Source of the DNA: Phycisphaerales bacterium
Lineage (GTDB): Bacteria > Planctomycetota > Phycisphaerae > Phycisphaerales > SM1A02
Assembly (NCBI GenBank): GCA_014237965.1
Contig: JABABZ010000004.1
Location: 1-46,092 of the forward strand
Direction: 5' to 3'
DNA length: 46,092 nucleotides
Shown here: positions 27,932 to 36,700 of the stretch, one piece after another
Position numbering within the stretch: the first letter of the stretch is position 1
Layout: every line of letters starts with the position of its first letter
The notes under the pieces: model-generated
Database searches by the model: none
What the model saw: the letters and a program-made list of their open reading frames with translations, nothing else
What the model was told of the DNA's origin: nothing
Translations under genes and position numbers: made by a program

Positions 27932-29074
27932 TCACTTCTTGCCAAACACGTCACGGCCGAGAAGGCCATCGGTGGTGAGGATGACGGCGCTGGTATCGAC
28001 CAGCGTGTCATAGCTGAGGCTGCCGTAGTAACCGTTGGTACCCTTGGGCGTATCACGACTCCAGAGTCCGGTCTGGCAATCGCCATTGCCGTCGCAGTTG
28101 CCGCAGACGTCGTTGGCTTCGGCCTGCGTCGTTGCACGAGTGTCGCCTTCCATGAAGTCACTCGTACCGATCATGGCGACGTGACCGTCGAAGAATGCAG
28201 TCATGGGCTTCGAGTTGTAGCCATGGTTGAACATCCAGCTCGGGTCGGAGCCACCGAATGACGGGTTCGCGTCGGTCTCGACGTTCTGCAGCCAGTGATG
28301 CTCGATCATGCGGACCTTGAGATCCGGGAATCGACACTGACCGATCGAGGGGCTTCGGAATGCACCGGGGAAGTTGTTGCCGTAGGGGCTGGTGTAGCCA
28401 CAGTGGCTGAGCACTTCCGGGGCCCACATCGCCGCGGGGCTCCAGACGTAACTGGAGTACGCGATGACCTGGCTCGAGGAGTTCTCGGGGCTGTAGGGGT
28501 TGAACTCATCGGGGTAGTTGAAGAAGGGCTCCGCGATTCGCAGCGGATAGGTGTCCTTGGGGGCCCAGAACACGGGGTCGTACCAGCGGTCGCCGACGTA
28601 GCTGGCGAAAGCCTTGCAGGTGGGGACGCGGAATGAACCGAAGTCGCCACCGCTGAAGCCGTAGGCCTGGAAGACGTAGTAGAAGCAACCGTTCCAGTAA
28701 CCGGCATCACCGGGGAAGCCGTTGCAGAGGCTGCCAGCACACCACCAGCCCCAGAGGCGTCCGAGGTAGTCGTAGCCGACGAGCTGCTGCGGCATGCAGG
28801 CGATCTGGTTGTTGTAATCGACGGGTCCGAGGCCGTTCGCGAAGGCGAGGCCCATGTCGTCAGGAAGCGCGGTGAACTGTCGGTCACCCCAGTCAGCGCC
28901 ATACGTATCGTTGGCAACCGAGAGGTTTCGAAGGTTCGCGGCGGACTGCGTGACGCGTGCGGCGTCTCGAGCCTTGCCGATGGCCGGCAACAGAATGGCA
29001 ATGAGCAGTGCGATGATCGAGATCACCACCAGCAGCTCGACAATAGTGAAGCCTGGACGATTCTTTTGCTTCAT
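27932..29074 (-). CDS. type IV pilin-like / pseudopilin protein with H-X9-DG region
   Basis: A 380-aa paralogue of the next gene. The leader is only seven residues (MKQKNRP) before GFTIVELL, and the following 45 residues are almost identical in the two proteins. Shared blocks continue to the end: [44 protein letters not shown]. The middle differs more and contains extra Trp/Tyr/Cys. A GGAG site lies 9 nt before the ATG, a promoter lies about 130 bp upstream, and a strong terminator follows, so it is its own transcription unit. Confidence 0.9.
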   Translation of the reverse strand: MKQKNRPGFTIVELLVVISIIALLIAILLPAIGKARDAARVTQSAANLRNLSVANDTYGADWGDRQFTALPDDMGLAFANGLGPVDYNNQIACMPQQLVGYDYLGRLWGWWCAGSLCNGFPGDAGYWNGCFYYVFQAYGFSGGDFGSFRVPTCKAFASYVGDRWYDPVFWAPKDTYPLRIAEPFFNYPDEFNPYSPENSSSQVIAYSSYVWSPAAMWAPEVLSHCGYTSPYGNNFPGAFRSPSIGQCRFPDLKVRMIEHHWLQNVETDANPSFGGSDPSWMFNHGYNSKPMTAFFDGHVAMIGTSDFMEGDTRATTQAEANDVCGNCDGNGDCQTGLWSRDTPKGTNGYYGSLSYDTLVDTSAVILTTDGLLGRDVFGKK

Positions 29075-29556
29075 GATTGAAGACTCCGTTTCTGGCTTGC
29101 CCGGTTGCACACCGACAAACACTTCCGTGAAAGTGGAATGGGGACTGTGGAATCAGGCGGAGAAATGTGTGCAATGCCTGATTGTGGAAGCCCGTGTAGT
29201 TCAAAAGATACCGGATCTGATGCGAATCTCAACCAGCCAACTGCAAAAGTGGATGATTCGTTCGTTGCCGCGACGACGCTTCGTCCGCCGCTGAGTGTGC
29301 ATGAGAGACCGATAAAAAGTACCTCAGGTCAAAAGAAGAGTGGAATTTGTCCGAACGGAATGATGTTGCCTCGGAGTCGAGGCGTCGGGAGGCCCAGGGG
29401 AGATATGAAGAGGGGGCCTCCGCTCTCCTCATGAGTTCGCTCACGAGCGCGGAAAGTTCCCCGATTCTCGCATCTAAGTGCATATTGGGACGGCACTTTG
29501 AGGTTCTCGGGGGTCTGGCCTGCTGGCTGGCGGGGTCACGCGGAGGCCTGTCCGGC
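29075..29556. other. 482-bp intergenic region, relatively AT-rich
   Basis: Apart from the leftward promoter at 29205-29232 and an 8-bp inverted repeat (GGAGGCCC at 29388-29395 with GGGCCTCC at 29414-29421), I see no gene. Open frames here are short and without plausible coding composition. Confidence 0.45.
29205..29232 (-). promoter_or_regulatory. sigma-70-type promoter for the pilin-like gene
   Basis: On the minus strand TTGAGA (29232-29227), a 16-nt spacer, then TATCTT (29210-29205) preceded by GG. This is the best two-box promoter in the window and predicts a leader of about 125 nt for the gene starting at 29074. Confidence 0.6.
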
Positions 29557-29562
29557 TATGTT
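29557..29562 (+). promoter_or_regulatory. TATGTT -10-like hexamer, leaderless start
   Basis: TATGTT ends 7 nt before the ATG at 29570. It overlaps an earlier in-frame ATG (29558), which argues for 29570 as the true start if the hexamer is a promoter. Confidence 0.35.
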
Positions 29563-29569
29563 TCGCCGG

Positions 29570-30703
29570 ATGCCAGAAACCCGCACGTCATCTGATCGCG
29601 GACCGAGCCTGGTGGGGACCTGGTCGTTCTCCCTGGCGGCAATCGAGTCGGCATGGAGCATCCTCCTTGGCGGCAACTCGTCCCAGGATGATCGGGCGGC
29701 GGGTGATTCCGAGTCGAATTCATGCGTGCTCGATGCGATCGAGGCTGCCTGTCGGCATGCCGATCTCGATCAGGGCGTCGACAGCGTCGGGATCGGGGGG
29801 CTTCCGGATTCCAGCGGCCGCATGAGTCTCGATGGAGCCATCATGGAATCCCCAGTCCGATTCGCCGGGGTCGCCGCGCTTCGTCGTCATCTTCATCCGG
29901 TTTCCGTGGCCCGTCTGGTGATGGAGCGGACCGAGCACACGTTGCTGTGCGGAGACGACGCCGATGAATTCGCGGACCGCCATGCCGCGACGGCTCGGGA
30001 TCTGCTCTCGGACGAGGCCAGAGAAGCCTTCGAGAAATGGAAGGCGTCCCGCCGGGATGGCTCCGCCGACCCGATCGATCAGAGCAAGGATGGATCGCTC
30101 CTGGGTCTTCGTCCGCTCGACCCTGGCCTTGGCGGCGAATCCGCCGGAAGACTCTTCCGTCCGAACACCGGCCGGGAAGGGGCGGCGCCAGCGGGACATG
30201 ACACGATCGGCGTGCTCGGTCGCGACGCGGCCGGCAACCTCGCCGCGGGCTGCTCCACCAGCGGACTGCCATTCAAGGTCCCCGGGCGGGTCGGAGATTC
30301 GCCGATCGCGGGCCATGGCCTCTTCGTGCAGCCCGAGGTGGGATCCGCCACGGCGACGGGAACCGGCGAGTTGATTTCAGGAATCTGTGCGAGTTTCGTG
30401 GCGGTCGAGACGCTCCGCCGGGGAGGGACGCTTCTGGACGCGGTGCGCGAAGTCATGTTGCGGATCGATGAGCTCGGGCCATTGCGGCCGCATCATCAAG
30501 TGGCGGTGATCGTGATGGATGCCTTCGGCAACGTCGCCTCCGGCGCCTACCGGCCGGGATTCCTCATCGCGACCCGCGACGAAGGAGGCGGTAGGGTGTC
30601 CGGTCCCGATCTGGTCCATCGTCCCGAGGATGACGGACTCCCGGAATCCGCTCGCGACGGTCTGGCGAAGAACGACCGCCAGGAATCAAAGGACGACCCA
30701 TGA
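29570..30703 (+). CDS. glycosylasparaginase-type N4-(beta-N-acetylglucosaminyl)-L-asparaginase
   Basis: A 377-aa Ntn hydrolase of the asparaginase 2 family, which cleaves the GlcNAc-Asn bond of glycopeptides or related beta-aspartyl substrates after self-processing. The autocleavage site is GHDTIG, with Thr212 as nucleophile, followed by the conserved AAGCSTSG and a late GTGELI. An N-terminal hydrophobic export signal is not clear, so it may act inside the cell. The start is uncertain: 29570 fits the leaderless pattern, 29558 has a GGAGG site 11 nt upstream. Its stop overlaps the next gene by ATGA. Confidence 0.88.
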   Translation: MPETRTSSDRGPSLVGTWSFSLAAIESAWSILLGGNSSQDDRAAGDSESNSCVLDAIEAACRHADLDQGVDSVGIGGLPDSSGRMSLDGAIMESPVRFAGVAALRRHLHPVSVARLVMERTEHTLLCGDDADEFADRHAATARDLLSDEAREAFEKWKASRRDGSADPIDQSKDGSLLGLRPLDPGLGGESAGRLFRPNTGREGAAPAGHDTIGVLGRDAAGNLAAGCSTSGLPFKVPGRVGDSPIAGHGLFVQPEVGSATATGTGELISGICASFVAVETLRRGGTLLDAVREVMLRIDELGPLRPHHQVAVIVMDAFGNVASGAYRPGFLIATRDEGGGRVSGPDLVHRPEDDGLPESARDGLAKNDRQESKDDP

Positions 30704-31272
30704 AGCTCTACACCCGAACCGGTGATGATGGAAAGACTGGACTGTTCTCCGGCGATCGAGTCGGCAAGGATCATCCCCGGATCGAGGCCTACGGGACCGT
30801 CGATGAGTTGAATGCCTGCATCGGTCTGGCGATCGCCGGAATCGACGGCACCGATGATGCCGCGGCGATGCTTCGTTCGAGCCTCGTGTCGATTCAGTCG
30901 CGGTGCTTCGATCTCGGTGCCGATCTCGCCACTCCCGAGGGCGCGAAGAACAGCGACAAGGTCGGCCGAATCGATGACTCGGATGTCGTCGTGCTCGAAG
31001 GTTTGATCGACCACTACCAGGCCGCGGCACCGGAGATCCGGTGTTTCGTGCTTCCGGGAGGGTGCGAACTCGCCGCTCGGCTGCACATCGCTCGGACCGT
31101 CTGTCGTCGAGCGGAGCGGTTGATGGTGCATCTGAACCATGCCGAGACGGTGACCCCCGAGGCGATTCGCTGGGTGAATCGACTCAGCGATCTGCTCTTC
31201 GCGATGAGTCGCGCCGTCAATCACGCGGCCGGGCTCGAGGATGTTCCGTGGGAGCCCAAGGGCGGCGCCTGA
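30700..31272 (+). CDS. pduO: PduO-type ATP:cob(I)alamin adenosyltransferase
   Basis: A 190-aa enzyme that attaches the adenosyl group to cob(I)alamin, making coenzyme B12. The signature MKLYTRTGDDGKTGLFSG, the AYGTVDELN motif and the late FVLPGG, CRRAER and NRLSDLLFAMSR motifs are intact. It overlaps the asparaginase gene by 4 bp (ATGA). No cobalamin riboswitch or B12-dependent enzyme gene is visible nearby. Confidence 0.95.
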   Translation: MKLYTRTGDDGKTGLFSGDRVGKDHPRIEAYGTVDELNACIGLAIAGIDGTDDAAAMLRSSLVSIQSRCFDLGADLATPEGAKNSDKVGRIDDSDVVVLEGLIDHYQAAAPEIRCFVLPGGCELAARLHIARTVCRRAERLMVHLNHAETVTPEAIRWVNRLSDLLFAMSRAVNHAAGLEDVPWEPKGGA

Positions 31273-31281
31273 CGCGGACTC

Positions 31282-32292
31282 TCAAGAGCGTTTCTTCGAC
31301 CGCGGCTTTCCGATGGCGCTCGAACCGCCGCTCGAAAGCCCTTTTCGCAACATCCCGATCTTCGAGATCCGCTCCCAGGCGTTCTCGGCATTCCCCGCTC
31401 CGAATTCGGTCGTGATCGAACGGCGATTCCAGGCTTTCGCCACGGTGGAGGTCGTTCCGCTTCCGCAGAAAGGATCGAGAACCAGCCCGCCCTCGTTCGA
31501 ACAGGCCAGGATGATCCGCTCCAGGTAGACCTCGGGAATCTGGTTGTGGTGCTGCGGTCGGCGTTCCTTGTTGTTGCCCTGAATTCGACCCCAGTAGGGG
31601 CCGTACCAGACGTCCATCGGTACTCGCATTCCGGCATTGCGGTCCTTGGCCTGGGTTCGCGCGTCGTTGTAGATCGAGGCGCGGTCCGACTGCTAGAGGA
31701 TGGAGTCCGGGTTCCAGATCCGGTTGTCGGCGTCCTTGGCGAAGTACAAGACGTGAACCTTGCTCATGATGAAAGAGCTGTCGCGATGCTGGCCGAATCG
31801 AAAATGCCAGGCGCACCAGTTGATCATCGTGAGACCTCTTCTCTTCAAGTGCATCACGATTTCCGCGGCGGTGTCGTCGGGGATGTTCACCCAGATCGAA
31901 CCGTTCGGCGCCAGGGCGTCGACGCACACGTCGAGCCAGTCGAATGTGAATCGTTCGTATTCGGCGCGAGGCATGCCGTCGGACCACTCGTCGTAGGGCA
32001 CGTCCCAGTTGAACGGAGGGTCCGCGAAGATCAGGTCGACCTGGCCGTGGTCGGGCAGATTCGGAATCACGTCCCGGCAATCGCCGACGTAGAGCCGGGT
32101 GTCGGGATCATCGGAATGGTGGACGGGTTCGACCGCGGTGTTCGCCGGCACGTGGGGCGCGACTTCATCACCGAGCAGTCGGATGTCGGCCGCCGGCATC
32201 CCGGCCGCGGACTCCCGTTGTATCTGAGTCGCTCCGCGGGGGGTCGCATAGCCCCCGGGGCGATCGAATTCGGTGTTCTTCCGTTCGGCCAT
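31282..32292 (-). pseudogene. DNA methyltransferase interrupted by one in-frame amber codon
   Basis: The two halves lie in exactly the same frame, split only by a TAG at 31695-31693 (codon 200 of 336). The first half holds DCRDVIPNL and the catalytic DPPFNWDVPYDEW (motif IV). The second half holds QIPEVYLERII and the AdoMet-binding LDPFCGSGTT (motif I). That order, IV before I, marks a beta-class N6-adenine or N4-cytosine methyltransferase. The residues after the stop (QSDRASIYNDAR) continue the family pattern, so a single base change such as GAG or CAG to TAG would restore it. It could be a recent nonsense mutation, a sequencing error or a read-through gene. No restriction endonuclease is adjacent. 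The start at 32292 is uncertain. Confidence 0.85.
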
Positions 32293-32349
32293 GCGGCGAT
32301 GATCGCCGATTCCGTGGCCTCGCGCCACTCTCGAACGGTAAACCACAGA

Positions 32350-32367
32350 ACCCGGAGGATTCCGGGT
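32350..32367 (-). terminator. hairpin terminator after upp
   Basis: A perfect 7-bp stem ACCCGGA/TCCGGGT with a 4-nt loop lies 19 bp past the upp stop on the minus strand. The following tail (TCTGTGGTTT) is only moderately T-rich. Confidence 0.5.
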
Positions 32368-32385
32368 CGCGGAGCGGCCTGGATG

Positions 32386-33030
32386 TCAGATGGTGCCGAA
32401 GACCCGGTCACCGGCATCGCCCAGCCCGGGAACGATGTACGCAAGATCGTTGAGTCGATCGTCCAGCGCCGCGGCGTGCACCTCGACATCGGGATGATCT
32501 TCGATCATTCGCTGCACCCCTTCGGGCGCCGCCACCAGGCAGAGGAATCGGATCGTTCCACAACCTCGCTTCTTCAGGTACCTCACGGCGTAGGTCGCAC
32601 TTCCCCCGGTCGCGAGCATCGGATCGACCACGAGGACCGGACCGTCGGCGATGTCGGCGGGAAGCTTCTCGTAGTACTCGACGGGCTGATGCGTCTCTTC
32701 GTTTCGTTGCACGCCGATGTGGCCGACTCTGGATTCCGGCACGAGCCGGAGCATTCCATCGGTCATGCCGAGGCCCGCGCGGAGGATCGGAACGATGGTG
32801 ACGGGTGCGGCGAGTTCGGTGGCGTCGCAATCATCGATCGGAGTCCGCACGCGGCAGGCCCTGGTCGGTAGATCTCGAAGCGCCTCATAGGTCATGAGCC
32901 CGGCGATTTCGCCGAGCACCCGCCGAAACGTGGGTGGCGGAGTGGTGGCGTCGCGAAGAATGCCCAACTTGTGTCCGATCAGGGGGTGGTCGTGGGTGAG
33001 CAGGTTCGGATGACCGGGCGTTCGTCGCAT
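32386..33030 (-). CDS. upp: uracil phosphoribosyltransferase
   Basis: A 214-aa enzyme of pyrimidine salvage, making UMP from uracil and PRPP. The start region [13 protein letters not shown], the PILRAGLGM motif, the PRPP loop [12 protein letters not shown] and the uracil-binding end [12 protein letters not shown] are all canonical. A GGGGAA ribosome site precedes the ATG. It begins 23 bp after argS, so the two probably share a transcript. Confidence 0.97.
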   Translation of the reverse strand: MRRTPGHPNLLTHDHPLIGHKLGILRDATTPPPTFRRVLGEIAGLMTYEALRDLPTRACRVRTPIDDCDATELAAPVTIVPILRAGLGMTDGMLRLVPESRVGHIGVQRNEETHQPVEYYEKLPADIADGPVLVVDPMLATGGSATYAVRYLKKRGCGTIRFLCLVAAPEGVQRMIEDHPDVEVHAAALDDRLNDLAYIVPGLGDAGDRVFGTI

Positions 33031-33053
33031 GTGGATTCCCCTTGTTCAGGCGG

Positions 33054-34907
33054 TCACATTCTCGTCGGCGCACCGATGCCGAGCGTTCCGAGTCCGTCTC
33101 GGAGGACGTTCCGAGTGAGTCGGACCAGACGGATCCGGGCGTTTCGCACTCCGTCATCCTCGGCTTTCAGCACCGGGCATGCCGAGTAGAAGGAATTGAA
33201 TTCGGTGGCGACCCCGTAGAGGTAGCGGCAGAGACGACTGGCTTCAAGCGATTGAGCCGCGGCGTACATGGTGGCCGGGTATCGGAGCAGGAGCAGGGCG
33301 AGCCGGCGTTCCTCCGGCGTTTCGACGCGGAATGAAGCGTCGGTGTCCGCGTCGTCGCCCGCCTTCTCGAGCATCGAGCAGAGTCTCGCATGGGCGTATT
33401 GAAGGTACGGCCCGGTGTCTCCCTCGAAGGCGATCATGCGGTCGAGGTCGAATACGTAGTCTCTCGCCGAGTCGCCCGAGAGATCCGCGTACTTGATCGC
33501 GGCGATTCCGACGGCGCGTCCGATCGCGGCGAGTTCAGCCTCGGGAAGTCCATGGGTCGGGGCGTGGGGTTCGGCCGCCCGCATGGTGACCGCTTCGGTG
33601 CCTCGATCGACCGCGGCCTGCAGAAGATCCATCAATTTGAAATTGGCGCCGGACCGCGTCTTGAGGGGTTTCTTGTCCGGGCCGAGCACCGTGCCGAATC
33701 CGAGATGGACGAGTTCGGATTCCACACCGTCCGGGAGCGTGGCCCAGCCGATCTTCCGGCAGGCATCGAAGACGTCTCGGAAGTGATCGCGTTGGCGGGC
33801 ATCGACCACGTAGATGACTTCGTCACTGTCGAGTTCCTGAACCCGGTATCGAAGAGCGGCGAGGTCGGTGGTCGCGTAGAGAAAGCCGCCGTCTCGCTTG
33901 CGAATGAGCATGGGGCGATCCCGGTCGTCGAAACGGACCACCAGTGCGCCGTCGTCTTCGACCGCGAGTTCGGAACGGACGAAGGCATCGACGACTTCCG
34001 AGAGTTCGTCTCGAAAACTGGACTCGCCCCGTTCACTGTCCGGAGCGATTCCGGTTCCGAGAAGGTCGCAGGCGAGGTAGACCTCCTTCATCGTGACTTC
34101 GATCAGGCGTTTCCAGGCGGCGACCATCTCCGGGTCGCCGGACTGCAGGCGGACCAGCGCTTCGCGGGCCGCGGCCTGCGCGTCACCGGCGCTTTCCTTC
34201 TGGGCCTCGAGTTCGGTGATCCGGTGGGGACCACAAAGGTTGGCGATCGCGGCCTCCAGCCCGCGATCATCACCGCGGGCTTCAAGCTGGGCGTCCCGAT
34301 AGGCGACGTTCAAGGTGTCCAGGTCGAGGGCCTCGAAGTCCACCTTCCGACTCAAGAGCGAGTGGAGGGTCATCGCGATGGGGAGCCCCCAGTCGCCGAG
34401 GTGATTCTGTCGATGAACCGTCCGTCCGATCCGTTCGAAGAGCCTGGCCACGGTGTCACCGATGACGGTGGAGCGGAGGTGGCCGACATGCATCTGCTTC
34501 GCGACGTTGACGCCGCAGACGTCGATCGTCACGCCGTGCGGCTTGTCCTCGGGTTCGATTCCGAGCTTCTCATCGTCCATGCCCGCGAGTGCGACCGCCA
34601 GAGCGTCGGGTTCGAGGCGGAGATTCAGAAAACCCGGACCGGCGATCTCCGGCTCGGCGATCACCCCCTGCAGTCCGAGGGCGGGGGCCATCAGGGCGGC
34701 GGCGAGATCCGCCGCGACGTCGCGAGGCTTTCGGCCGAGTTTCTTGGCGAGGGCCATCGCGGCATTCAGCTGGTAGTCGCCGAATTCGGGCTTCGCGCTG
34801 GGCTTGAGGGCGGTGTCGACACCGATCGCGGCATCGCCACCGACCGCTTCAACAGCGGCGACGGCGGCGGCTTCGACCCTGACCACGGGATCCTGGACGG
34901 CGTTCAT
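33054..34907 (-). CDS. argS: arginyl-tRNA synthetase
   Basis: A 617-aa class Ia synthetase. The ArgRS-specific N-terminal domain (about 1-110) is followed by the HIGH-equivalent HVGH at 140-143 in NVAKQMHVGHLRS. A GPYLQYAHAR block and a C-terminal DALR anticodon-binding domain (about 500-617) complete the usual architecture. No Shine-Dalgarno precedes the ATG; a TATCCT hexamer 7 nt upstream suggests a leaderless message. Confidence 0.97.
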   Translation of the reverse strand: MNAVQDPVVRVEAAAVAAVEAVGGDAAIGVDTALKPSAKPEFGDYQLNAAMALAKKLGRKPRDVAADLAAALMAPALGLQGVIAEPEIAGPGFLNLRLEPDALAVALAGMDDEKLGIEPEDKPHGVTIDVCGVNVAKQMHVGHLRSTVIGDTVARLFERIGRTVHRQNHLGDWGLPIAMTLHSLLSRKVDFEALDLDTLNVAYRDAQLEARGDDRGLEAAIANLCGPHRITELEAQKESAGDAQAAAREALVRLQSGDPEMVAAWKRLIEVTMKEVYLACDLLGTGIAPDSERGESSFRDELSEVVDAFVRSELAVEDDGALVVRFDDRDRPMLIRKRDGGFLYATTDLAALRYRVQELDSDEVIYVVDARQRDHFRDVFDACRKIGWATLPDGVESELVHLGFGTVLGPDKKPLKTRSGANFKLMDLLQAAVDRGTEAVTMRAAEPHAPTHGLPEAELAAIGRAVGIAAIKYADLSGDSARDYVFDLDRMIAFEGDTGPYLQYAHARLCSMLEKAGDDADTDASFRVETPEERRLALLLLRYPATMYAAAQSLEASRLCRYLYGVATEFNSFYSACPVLKAEDDGVRNARIRLVRLTRNVLRDGLGTLGIGAPTRM

Positions 34908-34914
34908 CGGACGA

Positions 34915-34920
34915 AGGATA
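34915..34920 (-). promoter_or_regulatory. TATCCT -10-like hexamer, leaderless start of argS
   Basis: GGTATCCT on the minus strand ends 7 nt before the argS ATG at 34907. It is identical to the octamer upstream of nuoA. Confidence 0.45.
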
Positions 34921-34972
34921 CCGGGACCGTCGCTTCGGGCGTCGGTGTCCCCTTCATTTCAGAGGGATTGGC

Positions 34973-36580
34973 TCAGTCCCCGGAGTCGACCGTCCACTGG
35001 CCCAGCATGATGCCGATGTCGCTTCCGGTGACGCATCCGTCCCCGGTGAGATCCGCGTAGCCCGGATCTTCGCATCCCCACTGTCCAAGAAGGAGCCCGA
35101 AATCAGCGCCATTCACCACGCCGTCGCGGTTGAGATCCGCCGTCGGCCCGGCCGCGGCGATCAGTTCGTTCCAGATCCGCGAGGCGAAGAATTCGGAGCC
35201 TTCGATATTGGGATGGACGCCGTCGGCCAGCAGATCCATCTCCCACTGCGACCACGTGCCTCGTTCGTCGAGGACGATCTGGTGCAGATCGATGAAGGCC
35301 ACGTCGTCACCGGCAAGATCACGAAGGCCGGCGGCGTATGCGGGGAAGAAGTCGCCTTCATACGTCGCATACGGTGCGACGATGAGGAATCGGATCTCCG
35401 GAAGCGACGGGTCTTCGGATCTGGCTTCGGCATGGGCGAGTCGGTATCGCTCGAGGATCGCGGCGACGTCCTCCACCGGCCGCCAGGGCGCGGAGCCGTC
35501 GATGCCACCGTTGTTGGTGCCGATCCAGAGCATCGCATGCGACGTCTCATGCGCGAGGAAGTGCCGTTGAAGGGCGTGGTCGCTGTACGACCCGGGATAG
35601 GTGGCGCCGATCGGTCCGATGACCGGAACGTCCGGGTGTCCATGCGGATACCGATGATTGCCGGTTAGCCAACCGCCCTGGCCGATGTAGGCCAGCCCGA
35701 GTCCGGTCTCGAGACCGAGATCGGTCAGTATGGTTCCGCCGAGTCCGACTCGTTCGTCAAGCGGAAGCGGATCGTTGAATGGCGTGTACAAGCCTGATCC
35801 CGTGTTTCCAAGTCCTTCGACGCTTCCGGTGAGCACCGAGTCGTGCCAGACGAGTCGCGGGTCGGAGTCGACTTCGAATTGAACATTCTGCTCCGATTGC
35901 TGCCAATCGGTTCCCGCCGCGGAGTTTCGGACGCGTACCTGGAATCGACTGCGGTATCCGGTCGAGTCATCGGCGATGATCATGGCGCGATGTCGATAGA
36001 GGCCATCGGTTCGCAGCATGCGGCCGCCACCGTCGGCGTCTCGGAGCATGCCGGATTCGTACTGGAAGGACTCAGCGCGGAATCCGGCGGCGATCGCCTT
36101 GCCGGACCACGCCCCTTGACCTTGCGGCGTTTGCAGTACGCGAATCGTCCAGGTGTTCGTCCCGGCGAGTTCTTCGAGTCCGGAGACGTCCTTCCCCGGC
36201 AGCAACAGCGGGTACTGCGCGGATCCGGAGTACTCGACCCACGCGCCGACTGGAATTCCTCCCGATGCGACCGCCGTATGGATTTGTCGCCAGTTTCGAG
36301 GTTGCCAGTTCAGGAGGTAGCCCGTGTACATCCAGTTCCACTGCCCGAAATTGTTGATGCTGTCGCCGACGATGCTGAGGTTCGCTTTGCCCCGAACGAT
36401 CTCCGTCGCGAACTCTTCAAGGTTCACCTGATACTCACCATCGCCCATTCGATGTACTGGTCGGTCATTCATCTTCTGCCGGGTCGCACGGGTGCGGGAC
36501 TCGGGATGAACGGCGTCCTGACCGGAAGTCGTTCCAGCGAAGAGGAGAAGCGACGAGAGCAGTGTGGGCAACACGATCAT
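34973..36580 (-). CDS. secreted SGNH/GDSL-type hydrolase with dockerin-like tail
   Basis: A 535-aa exported esterase-like protein. A signal peptide (about 1-21, ending TTSGQ) precedes the SGNH block I motif SIVGDSI with Ser74. A GTNNGG motif fits block III, and LADGVHPN supplies the catalytic Asp/His. Between blocks I and III lies an unusually long beta-rich insertion of about 250 residues. The C-terminus is the dockerin-like pair (NGADFGLLLGQWG and TGSDIGIMLGQW). Deacetylation of polysaccharide is a common role of such enzymes but is not shown here. The start at 36580 has GAGGGA upstream. Confidence 0.85.
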   Translation of the reverse strand: MIVLPTLLSSLLLFAGTTSGQDAVHPESRTRATRQKMNDRPVHRMGDGEYQVNLEEFATEIVRGKANLSIVGDSINNFGQWNWMYTGYLLNWQPRNWRQIHTAVASGGIPVGAWVEYSGSAQYPLLLPGKDVSGLEELAGTNTWTIRVLQTPQGQGAWSGKAIAAGFRAESFQYESGMLRDADGGGRMLRTDGLYRHRAMIIADDSTGYRSRFQVRVRNSAAGTDWQQSEQNVQFEVDSDPRLVWHDSVLTGSVEGLGNTGSGLYTPFNDPLPLDERVGLGGTILTDLGLETGLGLAYIGQGGWLTGNHRYPHGHPDVPVIGPIGATYPGSYSDHALQRHFLAHETSHAMLWIGTNNGGIDGSAPWRPVEDVAAILERYRLAHAEARSEDPSLPEIRFLIVAPYATYEGDFFPAYAAGLRDLAGDDVAFIDLHQIVLDERGTWSQWEMDLLADGVHPNIEGSEFFASRIWNELIAAAGPTADLNRDGVVNGADFGLLLGQWGCEDPGYADLTGDGCVTGSDIGIMLGQWTVDSGD

Positions 36581-36700
36581 GAGAAGGGGTCCCTCTGAAA
36601 CCTCTAGGACTCTAAGCCGTGGAATTCGAAAGTCCAAGAATCATCCGGACTTGCCCGTATTGATCGCCTCCGCACCCCTTGGTCCGGTATCTCAGGCCTC

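Noticed and set aside
30600-30699. Cobalamin riboswitch before the adenosyltransferase
   Set aside because: The gene overlaps the preceding coding region and no B12-box is visible.
31217-32080. A 287-codon minus-strand frame across the methyltransferase
   Set aside because: Arg/Pro-rich without motifs; the other minus-strand frame carries all methyltransferase motifs.
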